Positions 34,892-43,944 of a DNA stretch of 64,000 nt are shown here, piece by piece. Source of the DNA: RPQJ01 sp963846315 (GTDB taxonomy: Bacteria; Pseudomonadota; Gammaproteobacteria; Steroidobacterales; Steroidobacteraceae); assembly GCA_963846315.1 (NCBI GenBank), contig CAWJVM010000013.1, positions 1 to 64,000 on the forward strand, in the 5' to 3' direction. Both the position numbers and the translations under genes were made by a program. Position 1 is the stretch's first letter. Each line of letters begins with the position of its first letter. The notes beneath the pieces are model-generated. The model made no database searches. It saw nothing but the letters and a program-made list of their open reading frames with translations, and was not told where the DNA came from.

Positions 34892-35013
34892 CTTCGGCTC
34901 CGACGAGTCCTAAACAGGACCGGAAAACAGGACCAGAAACAACAACATGCACTGGCCGTAAAAGGGCCGGGAAGAATACGCACGGACCCCGCCAGAGTCA
35001 ACCTCAACCACCG

Positions 35014-35022
35014 ATATCCACA
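35014..35022 (+). promoter_or_regulatory. DnaA box (one mismatch) upstream of dnaA
   Basis: ATATCCACA differs from TTATCCACA at one base. It lies 78-86 bp before the dnaA start in the rpmH-dnaA gap (34892-35099), where it could mediate dnaA autoregulation. A TATACA hexamer at 35036-35041 may be the -10 element of dnaA. Nothing else was recognised in this gap. Confidence 0.5.
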
Positions 35023-35099
35023 GGCCGGGAGCCGGTATACACTCGCCGCCCTTTCCCGCTCCCAAGCGCTCACCGTCCCCTAGAAAGGCCTGCCGGTTC

Positions 35100-36506
35100 G
35101 TGGAGATTTCGCTCTGGCACCAATGCCTCCGCCGCCTCGAGGCGGAGCTTCCGGAACAGGCTTTCAACACCTGGATCCGGCCGCTGCAGGCCGTCGAGGA
35201 CGGGGACCGACTGCGCCTCCTCGCGCCTAACCGGTACGTGGTCGACTGGGTCAACCAGAACTGCACTTCCCGCATCAGCGAGCTCGTCGATGAGCTGGTG
35301 CCCTCCCCGGCCCCACAAGTGGTCGTTGAAATCGGGTCCCGCCGCCAGCCGCTCCCCACTCCGGCCCAGATGACCGACGGCATTGGCCTGCCCGTGCAGC
35401 CGCGGCCCGTGGCACGGCCTCCGGCCACGTTCGAGTCACAGCCCGGCGCGCCACCCCGGCGCGCAGTCGACCCGCTGCCGCAATTCGGCGGCCGGCTCAA
35501 CGCCGAGTTCACGTTTGCCAACTTTGTCGAAGGCAAGAGCAACCAACTGGCGCGTGCCGCCGCGGTCCAGGTCGCGGAGAATCCCGGCCGCGCCTACAAC
35601 CCGCTGTTCATTTACGGTGGCGTTGGCCTCGGCAAGACACACCTGATGCATGCCGTTGGCAACCAGATCCGTGCGCGCAACAAGGACGCGAAGGTTGCCT
35701 ACGTGCACTCCGAGCGTTTCGTCGGCGACATGGTCCGCGCGCTGCAGCACAACACGATCAACGAGTTCAAGCAGGCGTACCGCACGCTCGACGCGCTGCT
35801 GATCGACGACATCCAGTTCTTTGCCGGCAAGGATCGTTCGCAGGAAGAATTCTTCCACACGTTCAACACGCTGCTCGAAGGGCAGCAGCAGGTGATCCTC
35901 ACCTGCGATCGGTATCCGAAGGAAGTCGACGGTCTCGAGGAGCGCCTGAAGTCGCGCTTCGGCTGGGGACTCACGGTGGCGATCGAGCCGCCCGAACTCG
36001 AAACGTGCGTCGCGATCCTGATGAGCAAGGCGTCAGCCAGCGGCGTCGAGCTGCCGGAAGAGGTGGCGTTCTTCGTTGCCAAGCGCATCCGCTCGAACGT
36101 GCGCGAACTCGAAGGCGCCATGCGCCGCGTGATCGCCAATTCGCAGTTCACGGGCCGGCCGATTACGCTGGATTTTGCGAAGGAAGCGCTCAAGGACCTG
36201 CTGGCGTTGCAGGAACGCCTGGTCACGATCGAGAACATCCAGAAGACGGTCGCGGAGTACTTCAAGATCCGCGTAGCGGACCTGCTGTCACGCCGTCGCA
36301 GCCGCTCGATCACGCGGCCGCGGCAGATGGCGATGGCGCTGTCGAAAGAACTCACCAATCACAGCTTGCCGGAAATCGGCGATGCATTTGGTGGCCGTGA
36401 CCACACGACGGTGTTGCATGCGTGCCGTGTCGTGAAGGAGCTGCGAACCTCGCAGCAACGGCTCAACGAGGACTATTCCAACCTGTTGAGAACGCTTGCG
36501 GGATGA
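35100..36506 (+). CDS. dnaA: Chromosomal replication initiator DnaA
   Basis: DnaA binds DnaA boxes and opens oriC. The 468-residue protein has the DnaB-interacting domain I (LWHQCLRRLEAELPEQAFNTWIRPLQ), a variable linker, the AAA+ domain (Walker A GGVGLGKTHL, DDIQFF) and the domain IV DNA-binding signature GDAFGGRDHTTVLHACRV near the C-terminus. It starts at GTG 35100; AAAGG lies about 12 bases upstream. It opens the rightward dnaA-dnaN-recF-gyrB run. Confidence 0.97.
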   Translation: MEISLWHQCLRRLEAELPEQAFNTWIRPLQAVEDGDRLRLLAPNRYVVDWVNQNCTSRISELVDELVPSPAPQVVVEIGSRRQPLPTPAQMTDGIGLPVQPRPVARPPATFESQPGAPPRRAVDPLPQFGGRLNAEFTFANFVEGKSNQLARAAAVQVAENPGRAYNPLFIYGGVGLGKTHLMHAVGNQIRARNKDAKVAYVHSERFVGDMVRALQHNTINEFKQAYRTLDALLIDDIQFFAGKDRSQEEFFHTFNTLLEGQQQVILTCDRYPKEVDGLEERLKSRFGWGLTVAIEPPELETCVAILMSKASASGVELPEEVAFFVAKRIRSNVRELEGAMRRVIANSQFTGRPITLDFAKEALKDLLALQERLVTIENIQKTVAEYFKIRVADLLSRRRSRSITRPRQMAMALSKELTNHSLPEIGDAFGGRDHTTVLHACRVVKELRTSQQRLNEDYSNLLRTLAG

Positions 36507-36714
36507 CATGATTAACCTGTGGATGAAATTGGAGGCCGAGTACTCCACATTTCGTCCACAGGCTGCAGACAGGGCTTGCGGCAGTTGCGAGGGGGGTTGA
36601 CCCCGGCTGCAAATGCGCGCTGCCATTGGGGAAATTGAGGTTTTGCACAGACATGCGCTGTGCTAAAAGTCATAACAATAGATCTCTTATATAAAGACTC
36701 CGGAACTATAGAAG
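36507..36714. other. Candidate oriC between dnaA and dnaN
   Basis: This 208-bp gap holds a DnaA box with one mismatch (TGTGGATGA at 36518) and two weaker ones (36541, 36552, two mismatches each). A distinctly AT-rich stretch follows (36661-36698). Within it GATCTCTTATATA at 36681-36693 matches the E. coli oriC 13-mer consensus GATCTNTTNTTTT at 11 positions. Strand bias of the genes also switches just left of this region. Experimental confirmation is lacking. Confidence 0.6.
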
Positions 36715-37815
36715 ATGAAGATCATCGCGAAGCGCGAAGCGATCCTGAGCCCGCTGCAGGCCGTTATCGGTGTCGTCGAGCGCAAGCAGACGATGCCGAT
36801 CCTGGCGAACGTGCTCGTCACCGCCAAGGGGGGCAAACTCTCGATCACGGCGACTGACCTGGAAGTCGAGCTCGTGGCCACGTCCGACGTGGACGTGCAA
36901 CGCGGCGGTGAGATCACGATTCCCGGACGCAAGCTGCTCGACATCTGCCGGGCGCTGCCCGAAGGCACCGAGATCACGCTGACGCAGGAAGGCGAGCGGA
37001 TGCTGGTGCGGGCGCGGAAGAGCCGCTTTACGCTGTCCACGCTCCCGGCGGCAGAGTTCCCCACCGTGGAGGAGATCAACGCAGAGCAGGCCTTGCAGCT
37101 GCCCCAGAAGGACTTCAAGCGGCTGCTCGACAAGACCCACTTCTCGATGGCGCAACAGGACGTCCGTTACTACCTGAACGGACTTTTACTTGAAACTTCG
37201 GCGAAAATGCTGCGAGCCGTCGCAACTGACGGTCATCGTCTGGCTTTATGCGAGGTTGAGCTGCCTAACGGCGGTAAAGCAGGCCAACAAGTCATCGTGC
37301 CGCGCAAAGGCGTGCTCGAATTACAGCGCATCCTCGGCAATGAAGACCAGATGCTCGAAGTTTCGATCGGATCAAATCATCTTCGCGTCCAGATCGGCGA
37401 TATTCGCTTCACTTCCAAGCTCATTGACGGTCGTTTCCCGGAATACAGCCGCGTGATCCCGGCTACGCCGCCGAAGACGGTGGGCGCCGTTCGCGACGAT
37501 TTGCGTCAGGCCCTGCAGCGCGCAGCGATTTTGTCGAACGAGAAATACCGCGGCATCCGCTTCGCGCTGAAGCCGAACGCCCTGATGATCCAGGCGCACA
37601 ACCCGGAGCAGGAAGAAGCCGAGGAAGAGGTCGAAGTGACCTATGACGGCGATGAGCTCGAAATCGGCTTCAACGTCAATTACCTGTTGGACGCGTTGGC
37701 GGCAGTGGATGGCGCGGACGTCCAGGTGGGTCTGACCGACGGCAATAGCAGCTGCCTGATCCGTGCCACGCAGGATGGGTCTGCCCGCTACGTCGTCATG
37801 CCGATGCGGCTCTGA
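36715..37815 (+). CDS. dnaN: DNA polymerase III beta subunit (sliding clamp)
   Basis: DnaN forms the dimeric ring tethering Pol III to DNA. The 366-residue protein has three clamp domains, starting MKIIAKREAILSPLQAVIGVVERKQTMPILANV and ending with the conserved MPMRL tail that builds the hydrophobic partner-binding cleft. Length is standard. It follows the candidate oriC and precedes recF by 144 bp, a gap holding two parS sites. Confidence 0.97.
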   Translation: MKIIAKREAILSPLQAVIGVVERKQTMPILANVLVTAKGGKLSITATDLEVELVATSDVDVQRGGEITIPGRKLLDICRALPEGTEITLTQEGERMLVRARKSRFTLSTLPAAEFPTVEEINAEQALQLPQKDFKRLLDKTHFSMAQQDVRYYLNGLLLETSAKMLRAVATDGHRLALCEVELPNGGKAGQQVIVPRKGVLELQRILGNEDQMLEVSIGSNHLRVQIGDIRFTSKLIDGRFPEYSRVIPATPPKTVGAVRDDLRQALQRAAILSNEKYRGIRFALKPNALMIQAHNPEQEEAEEEVEVTYDGDELEIGFNVNYLLDALAAVDGADVQVGLTDGNSSCLIRATQDGSARYVVMPMRL

Positions 37816-37867
37816 GCCGCCGCGGCCACCATCCACCTGTCTGGACTCGGGCGAACCAGCCCGGGTT

Positions 37868-37883
37868 GGTTCCACGTGGAACG
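37868..37883. promoter_or_regulatory. parS site 1
   Basis: GGTTCCACGTGGAACG has a perfect 14-bp palindromic core (GTTCCACGTGGAAC), the ParB-binding parS consensus. It lies between dnaN and recF. Confidence 0.9.
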
Positions 37884-37925
37884 TCGGTTGCTGCGTGAGT
37901 CATGAACCGCCACCGAAGCCGCGTG

Positions 37926-37941
37926 GGTTCCACGTGGAACA
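37926..37941. promoter_or_regulatory. parS site 2
   Basis: GGTTCCACGTGGAACA again has the full palindromic core. It lies 58 bp after site 1, just before recF. Confidence 0.9.
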
Positions 37942-37959
37942 TGGGTCGGGGCGGACGCC

Positions 37960-39033
37960 ATGAGCTTACGTCGGCTTGAAGTTCGCGACTTTCGCTGCAT
38001 TGCCGCGACCGACCTCGAGTTCGACGGTCGCTGCAACCTGATCAGCGGCGCCAATGCTTCGGGCAAGACCAGTCTGCTCGAGGCGATCTTTTTCCTGGGC
38101 CGCGGTCGTTCATTCCGCACGGCCCGCAACGAAACACTGATTCGCAAAGGCGCGGAGGAGCTGCTCCTGACTGGGCGCTTTGACGCTGGCGAAAGTGTTC
38201 GTCCCGTGGGTGTCCGTTACAGCCGCGAGGGATTTGAAGCGCGCGCCGCCGGCAATCGGATCGGCAGCCTGGCGGAGTTGGCCACTATCCTGCCCGTGCA
38301 GGCGATCGACCCCGAAGTTCACCGGTTGGTGGAAGAGGGGCCGCAGGAGCGCCGACGCTACCTGGACTGGGGAGTGTTCCACGTGGAACCACGGTTCGTG
38401 GACCAGTGGCGCCGGTACCAGCGGGCGTTGAAACAGAGAAACGCTGCCCTGAGGGCCGAGGCGCCGGACCAGGTGGTTCGGGCCTGGGACCCGGAACTGC
38501 TGGAGTCCGGCCGCGCCCTGGCCACTTCCCGCCGCGAATACTTTGCCCAGCTGCAGCCCCACGTTGCGGCGGTTGGCGAGCGGCTCCTGGGCACGACCAT
38601 CGAGCTGTCGCTCAGCGACGGTTGGGCGGCAGGAACTGAGCTGAAGGATGCCATCGAGCACGCCTGGCCCCGGGACCGGGAGCGGGGCACGACCCACGCC
38701 GGACCCCACCGGGCCGACTTGTCGATTCGGGTAGCGGGTGACCTGGCCAAGCATCGGGTGTCACGTGGTCAGCAGAAGTTGACGGCCTCCGCCATGCTCC
38801 TGGGGCAGCTCAAGTGCGACGACGCACTGGGCAGTCCGACGGCAGCGCTACTTGTGGATGACCCGGCGGCGGAGCTCGATGAGGGCAACCTGGAAAGGCT
38901 GATTTCGGTCGTCCTCGAGTTGCCTGGCCAGCTGTTCGTGACGGCGCTCGACCCGAGCATGGCGGCGTTTCAGCGGCTCCCCGTGTCCCGAAGGTTTCAC
39001 GTGGAACACGGCAAAATCACCCCTCTGCTATAA
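37960..39033 (+). CDS. recF: DNA replication and repair protein RecF
   Basis: RecF is an SMC-like ATPase that loads RecA at gaps with RecO and RecR. The 357-residue protein has Walker A GANASGKTSLLEAI at about residues 29-42, the ABC-type signature VSRGQQKLTASAMLL, and Walker B ALLVDDPAAELD. Start ATG 37960. It carries one parS site inside its coding region and another at its 3' end. Confidence 0.95.
   Translation: MSLRRLEVRDFRCIAATDLEFDGRCNLISGANASGKTSLLEAIFFLGRGRSFRTARNETLIRKGAEELLLTGRFDAGESVRPVGVRYSREGFEARAAGNRIGSLAELATILPVQAIDPEVHRLVEEGPQERRRYLDWGVFHVEPRFVDQWRRYQRALKQRNAALRAEAPDQVVRAWDPELLESGRALATSRREYFAQLQPHVAAVGERLLGTTIELSLSDGWAAGTELKDAIEHAWPRDRERGTTHAGPHRADLSIRVAGDLAKHRVSRGQQKLTASAMLLGQLKCDDALGSPTAALLVDDPAAELDEGNLERLISVVLELPGQLFVTALDPSMAAFQRLPVSRRFHVEHGKITPLL
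38375..38390. promoter_or_regulatory. parS site 3 (inside recF)
   Basis: TGTTCCACGTGGAACC equals the parS sequence used in Pseudomonas. It is embedded in the recF frame without disrupting it. Confidence 0.92.
38993..39008. promoter_or_regulatory. parS site 4 (3' end of recF)
   Basis: GGTTTCACGTGGAACA has one core mismatch relative to the palindrome, matching the TTTCACGTG half known from Bacillus parS. Confidence 0.8.
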
Positions 39034-39034
39034 T
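39026..39034 (+). promoter_or_regulatory. Extended -10 promoter for gyrB
   Basis: TGCTATAAT is a perfect extended -10 element (TGn + TATAAT), 28 bp before the gyrB ATG. It overlaps the recF stop. No good -35 was found. Confidence 0.5.
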
Positions 39035-39061
39035 CCTGCGTCCCTCTGTACCGGGTATCCC

Positions 39062-42000
39062 ATGAGCTCCGCGGACGTCTACGACTCCAGTAAAATCAAA
39101 GTCTTAAAAGGCCTCGATGCGGTCCGCAAGCGCCCGGGAATGTACATCGGTGACACCGATGACGGGTCCGGCTTGCACCACATGGTCTTCGAGGTCCTGG
39201 ACAACTCGATCGACGAAGCGCTCGCCGGTCACTGCACCAACATCATCGTCACCATCCACGCCGACCAGTCCGTCACCGTGCAGGACGACGGCCGTGGAAT
39301 TCCTGTGGATATCCATCCGGAGGAGGGGGTCTCGGCGGCCGAAGTCATCCTCACCGTCCTGCACGCGGGCGGTAAGTTCGACGATTCCTCGTACAAGGTC
39401 TCGGGCGGTCTGCACGGCGTCGGCGTCTCGGTCGTCAACGCGCTCTCGGAGACGCTGAACCTCACGATCTACCGCGACGGCAAGGTCTACACGCAGGAAT
39501 ACCGCCTGGGTGACCCGGTCTCGCCCCTGGCGGTGACCGGTACCAGCGACAAGCGCGGCACCACGATCCGCTTCAAGCCCAGCGACACGATCTTCACCAA
39601 CATCGAGTTCGAATACGAAATCCTGCAGAAGCGATTGCGCGAACTTTCGTTCCTGAATTCCGGTGTACGAATCGAACTTGTCGACGAACGCGACGACCGC
39701 CGCGAAACCTTCCACTACGAAGGTGGCATCAAGGAGTTCGTCAAGTACCTGAACCGCAGTAAAACTGCAGTTCACGAATCAATCTTCTGGTTTCGCGGCG
39801 AACGCGACGGCGTAGTCGTGGAAATCGCGCTGCAGTGGAACGACTCCTACGCGGAGACGATGTACTGCTTCACCAACAACATCCCGCAGAAGGACGGCGG
39901 CACGCACCTCGCCGGCTTCCGCGCGGCGCTCACGCGCACGCTGAACGATTACATCGAAGGCGAGATGGCGAACAAGAAGGACAAGGTGCCGACCACGGGC
40001 GACGACTCGCGCGAAGGTCTCACCGCCGTCATGTCCGTGAAATTGAGCGATCCGAAGTTCTCGTCGCAGACCAAGGACAAGCTGGTCTCGTCGGAAGTGA
40101 AGAGCGTGGTCGAGGCCGTCGCGAGCGAGAAGCTCGGTGAATTCCTGCTCGAGCAACCCGCGCAGGCAAAAGCCATCGTCAACAAGATCATCGACGCCGC
40201 TCGTGCGCGTGAAGCTGCGCGCAAGGCGCGCGAACTCACCCGTCGCAAGGGCGCGCTCGACATCGCGGGCCTGCCCGGCAAGCTCGCGGACTGCCAGGAA
40301 AAAGACCCGGCGAAGTCCGAGCTGTTCATCGTCGAGGGCGATTCCGCAGGCGGTTCGGCGAAGCAGGGACGCGATCGCCGTACCCAGGCGATCCTGCCGC
40401 TGAAGGGCAAGATCCTGAACGTCGAACGCGCACGCTTCGACAAGATGCTGTCGTCGGCCGAAGTCGGCACGCTGATCACCGCGCTTGGTTGCGGAATTGG
40501 TAAGGACGAGCTCGACCTGGCCAAGCTGCGCTATCACCGCATCATCATCATGAGTGTCGATGGTAACGACCATGTTTTCGTCCGTGAACGCGACGGTCTG
40601 GCGCGGATGGTGCGCATTGGTGCGTTCATCGACTCGACGATCGAGTCGCATCGCGCTGCCGGCCACGTCGACGACGATGGCCACGCGCAGAAGGTGCTCG
40701 CCGAGCGACTCGGCGATGACACGCTCGGCGATGTGCTGTGCTTCGGCAACGACGACCACGCGATCCGGTTCCGCCCGATCAAGGCGGTGATCCGGCATCC
40801 GTTGCAGGAGAAGCTGTTCCGAGTTCGCACGGCCTATGGCCGCTCCGTGCGGGTCACCTCGAGTCACAGCGTGTTTACGTGTGAGAACGGCGAACTGCTG
40901 TTGAAGCGCGGTGATGAACTGCAAACCGGCGATCGACTGGTCGCGCCGAAGCAGTTGTCGCTGCCCGAAAGTGCGCCTGGACATGTCGATGTCCTGCGTT
41001 CGCTTTGGAAGGAGCGTCAGCCGGAGTTGAACGTCTGGCTGCGCGGGCCCGCCGTTGAAGAATGGTTCAAGAATCGCGTACGTCAGCAGCATGCAGGCAA
41101 TCCGCAGCTGACCGAAGGCCGCGTTGAGATCCCGCGCGATGTCGGACAGGCATTGGCGGGAATGCGCCGCGAGAGTGGTCTGACCAATCGCGAGTTGTGC
41201 GACAAGATCGGTATCAGGCAGCCGGTCACGTTCTATGCCTGGGAGCGGGGCAAGACCCGTCCGACGCAAACGCAGTTCGACACCTATCTGCGTGCTGTCG
41301 GCGCCGACGCCGACGTTGCCCAGGCCATGGTGCAGTCGGTTCCGAGCCGCTTGGAACGCACCTGGCAGACGCAGTATTCGGGCTCCGGCCGCAATGCCGT
41401 GCGCAACCTCGTGCACATCAGCGAACTAGAAGCAGCGGACATTGACTGGTTCGCCGGTCGCGATGACTTCGAGATCACACCCGAGCACTACGCGGACGCC
41501 GGAATTCCGCATCGCCTGCGGGTTGATGCCGATCTGATGACGCTGCTCGGCTTCTACGTCGCCGAAGGCTCGTGCTCCGACCGCAATGGCATCCGGCTGT
41601 CGATCGGCAACGGCAACCGTGCCTTTGCTGCCGAAATCGCCGAGCGCATGACCCGCGTGTTCGGTCTCGCGCCGACGCTGTACAAAGGCGTCGACCGCGC
41701 CGCCGAGCTGAAGCTGGTCAACCGGGTTGCCGCCGCCGCGTGGCAAAGCCTGTTTGGATTCCGCGACGCGGAATCCCACACCAAGCGCATCCCGGACCTC
41801 GTGTTCAACGTGCCCGCCGCGTTACGCCTTGCGTTCCTGCGCGGGTACTTCCGCGGCGACGGCACGGCGGCGGCAGGGCGTGTCGGTTTTGCCACGTCGT
41901 CGTACGACCTGGCGAGCGGGCTCATGTACCTGCTTTCCTCGCTGGGCGTCGTAGCTTCGATGAGCGAACACGAACCCGACGGCAAAGTGCGGCTGATCCG

Positions 42001-43216
42001 CGGCGAGCCTTGCATCACCCGCCGGCGTTACTGGCAGATCACCGTCACAGCAGCCGAAGACCTGCGCCGACTCGAAGGCATCTGGTCCGATCACCCGGCG
42101 GCCGCCGGTATCCGTGAGCACGTGGAGCGCGTCGACGGCACGATCAATCGCCGGTTCGACACCCTAGATGGCGACCTGATGGCGCTGCCGGTGGTGTCGA
42201 TAGAGGAAACTGCGCCGAGCAACGGCTATGTCTACGACTTCTCGGTCGAGACCGACGAGAACTTCGTCGCTGGCATGGGCGGTCTCTGCTGTCACAACAC
42301 CGACGCAGACGTGGACGGTTCGCACATCCGCACGCTGCTGCTCACGTTCTTCTACCGGCAGATCCCGAACCTGATCGAGCGCGGCCACGTCTACATTGCA
42401 CAGCCGCCGCTGTACAAGGTGAAGAAGGGCAAGAGCGAGAACTACGTCAAAGACGACGTCGAGCTCAACCAGATCCTGCTCCGCACCGCGCTCGAAGGCG
42501 CGTCGCTCGTGGTTCGCGATTCGTCAGTACCGATGCTGGAAGGCGCGCTCGAAACGCTGGCCCGCAAGTACATGGACTTCCAGAACGCGGTGCGCAAGTC
42601 GCCGCGGCGCTACGACTCGCACGTGCTCGAGCAGATGTTGCACCTGCCGGAGATAGGTATTGCCGATCGCGAAGACCCGGAGAAGCTCACTACCTGGGGC
42701 GCTCAGCTCGAGAAAATGCTGAACGACCTGCCGCAGGCCGGGCGCCACTACACTGTGACACTGCAGCCGGGTACGCCGCCGCACCTCGTCGTCACGCGCG
42801 TGGAACACGGCAACGCCGTCGAGAAACACCTGCATCGCGAGTTCTTCAATTCGAGCGAGTACCGCCGGATCACGGACCTCTCGCGCACGCTCGTCGGCCT
42901 GTTCGGTGCCGGCGCCATCGTGCGTCGCGGCGACAACGAGCAGACCGTCGACAGCTTCAAGGAAGCCATCAACTGGCTGCTCGACGAAGCGCGTCGCGGC
43001 CAGACGATCCAGCGCTACAAGGGTCTCGGCGAAATGAACCCCGAGCAGCTGTGGGACACGACCATCAATCCCGAAACGCGCCGGCTCGTGCAGGTGCGCA
43101 TCGAGGATGCGCACGTCGCGAACGAATTGTTCTCGACGCTGATGGGTGACGAAGTGGAGCCGCGGCGCGAGTTCATCGAACGCAACGCATTGCTGGTGTC
43201 GAACCTCGACGTCTGA
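39062..43216 (+). CDS. gyrB: DNA gyrase subunit B precursor containing an intein
   Basis: GyrB is the ATPase subunit of DNA gyrase. The 1384-residue precursor has the GHKL ATPase motifs DNSIDEALAGH and GGLHGVGVSVVNALS, the transducer domain, and the TOPRIM motif EGDSAGGSAKQGRD. It then reaches IIIM (ending at residue 497), after which an intein is inserted. The host sequence resumes with TDADVDGSHIRTLLLTFFYRQ (from residue 1080) and ends with the conserved IQRYKGLGEMNP region. Removal of residues 498-1079 leaves 802 residues, a normal GyrB length. Splicing is needed for function because the catalytic DxD loop is interrupted. Confidence 0.96.
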   Translation: MSSADVYDSSKIKVLKGLDAVRKRPGMYIGDTDDGSGLHHMVFEVLDNSIDEALAGHCTNIIVTIHADQSVTVQDDGRGIPVDIHPEEGVSAAEVILTVLHAGGKFDDSSYKVSGGLHGVGVSVVNALSETLNLTIYRDGKVYTQEYRLGDPVSPLAVTGTSDKRGTTIRFKPSDTIFTNIEFEYEILQKRLRELSFLNSGVRIELVDERDDRRETFHYEGGIKEFVKYLNRSKTAVHESIFWFRGERDGVVVEIALQWNDSYAETMYCFTNNIPQKDGGTHLAGFRAALTRTLNDYIEGEMANKKDKVPTTGDDSREGLTAVMSVKLSDPKFSSQTKDKLVSSEVKSVVEAVASEKLGEFLLEQPAQAKAIVNKIIDAARAREAARKARELTRRKGALDIAGLPGKLADCQEKDPAKSELFIVEGDSAGGSAKQGRDRRTQAILPLKGKILNVERARFDKMLSSAEVGTLITALGCGIGKDELDLAKLRYHRIIIMSVDGNDHVFVRERDGLARMVRIGAFIDSTIESHRAAGHVDDDGHAQKVLAERLGDDTLGDVLCFGNDDHAIRFRPIKAVIRHPLQEKLFRVRTAYGRSVRVTSSHSVFTCENGELLLKRGDELQTGDRLVAPKQLSLPESAPGHVDVLRSLWKERQPELNVWLRGPAVEEWFKNRVRQQHAGNPQLTEGRVEIPRDVGQALAGMRRESGLTNRELCDKIGIRQPVTFYAWERGKTRPTQTQFDTYLRAVGADADVAQAMVQSVPSRLERTWQTQYSGSGRNAVRNLVHISELEAADIDWFAGRDDFEITPEHYADAGIPHRLRVDADLMTLLGFYVAEGSCSDRNGIRLSIGNGNRAFAAEIAERMTRVFGLAPTLYKGVDRAAELKLVNRVAAAAWQSLFGFRDAESHTKRIPDLVFNVPAALRLAFLRGYFRGDGTAAAGRVGFATSSYDLASGLMYLLSSLGVVASMSEHEPDGKVRLIRGEPCITRRRYWQITVTAAEDLRRLEGIWSDHPAAAGIREHVERVDGTINRRFDTLDGDLMALPVVSIEETAPSNGYVYDFSVETDENFVAGMGGLCCHNTDADVDGSHIRTLLLTFFYRQIPNLIERGHVYIAQPPLYKVKKGKSENYVKDDVELNQILLRTALEGASLVVRDSSVPMLEGALETLARKYMDFQNAVRKSPRRYDSHVLEQMLHLPEIGIADREDPEKLTTWGAQLEKMLNDLPQAGRHYTVTLQPGTPPHLVVTRVEHGNAVEKHLHREFFNSSEYRRITDLSRTLVGLFGAGAIVRRGDNEQTVDSFKEAINWLLDEARRGQTIQRYKGLGEMNPEQLWDTTINPETRRLVQVRIEDAHVANELFSTLMGDEVEPRREFIERNALLVSNLDV
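40553..42298 (+). mobile_element. GyrB intein with LAGLIDADG endonuclease and HTH insert
   Basis: Residues 498-1079 of the precursor form a 582-residue intein. Ser is the first residue (SVDGNDHVFVRERDG, block A). Block B is VRVTSSHSVFT with His near residue 602, block F is VYDFSVETDENFVAG, and the C-terminus is CCHN followed by Thr+1. A dodecapeptide endonuclease lies between, with motifs LLGFYVAEGS (about residue 827) and FLRGYFRGDGT (about residue 924). At about 688-755 an XRE-like HTH is inserted (ALAGMRRESGLTNRELCDKI...YAWERGKTRPT). All splicing residues look intact. Confidence 0.93.
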
Positions 43217-43263
43217 GTCCGGGCTCGTTGCGACTCATCTTTGATCTACAACAACTTCAGGCC

Positions 43264-43767
43264 ATGCCCATGAATTTTCGGTTTTCCCGTTCGTCACTGG
43301 GTGTGATGTGTGGGGCGCTAGGAAGCATCCTGGCCCAGTCAACGATCGCTCTAGCCGAGACCGCGCCGTCGACAGAAATTCCGGCCTACTACGTGGGTGC
43401 GGGTATTCGTGGTGGCAAAGGCGACGCTATTGCCGCTGTCATTGACTCGAAGATCAAGCTCACGGACCTGGGCGATCGTACTTTCTCGACCCGGCCCGCA
43501 CTGCTGATGGGGGGGTACGACACTGAATGGCGCCTGCCCTTCACCATTGACGGCCAGAAGAACAAACACGGGATCTCGTGGTTTGGCGGCGGTGGGCTGG
43601 CTTACAACATGGACAACCTCGATGAGGTGGACGGGATGCTGACGGGTGGCATGGATATGGCCCTGAACCGTCGGTTGATCTTGAGTCTGGCAATCAACTT
43701 CATCTGGCAAAGCGCGATCTCCGATGACGATACGGAGTTCTATGCAAGCATCAACTATGGGTTCTGA
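43264..43767 (+). CDS. Putative outer-membrane beta-barrel protein, unknown function
   Basis: I do not recognise this 167-residue protein. It has a signal peptide (to about ALAETAPS) and then amphipathic strands and glycine/aromatic patterns (YYVGAGIRGGKGD, WFGGGGLAYNMDN, FYASINYGF). The C-terminal aromatic residue is typical of small outer-membrane barrels such as MipA-like proteins. ATG 43264 is chosen over an upstream TTG because it puts the signal sequence first. It stands alone after gyrB. Confidence 0.65.
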   Translation: MPMNFRFSRSSLGVMCGALGSILAQSTIALAETAPSTEIPAYYVGAGIRGGKGDAIAAVIDSKIKLTDLGDRTFSTRPALLMGGYDTEWRLPFTIDGQKNKHGISWFGGGGLAYNMDNLDEVDGMLTGGMDMALNRRLILSLAINFIWQSAISDDDTEFYASINYGF

Positions 43768-43854
43768 CGGCGACACGCGCGCGACGAGACTCTGCAGATC
43801 GGAAACGCCGGCGACGCAGTAAAGCGGCTCTCGCCACGCGACGCCATCAGGGCG

Positions 43855-43944
43855 TCACTTTGCGCCCCACGGCAGCGGCGGAATCGCCACGGGCTCCGCC
43901 ACCAACTCGCAGCAAAACAGCCGGTCCGGCCGCGCGAGCTCGTG
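43855..43944 (-). pseudogene. 3'-end remnant of a secreted-protein gene (relative of the gene at 54.7 kb)
   Basis: Read on the minus strand, this fragment encodes ELARPDRLF...PVAIPPLPWGAK followed by TGA. It matches the C-terminal part of the protein encoded at 53885-54703 (ELARPGRLF...PVAIPPVPWG). No upstream part of the gene remains. The gap 43768-44043 contains nothing else recognisable. Confidence 0.65.
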
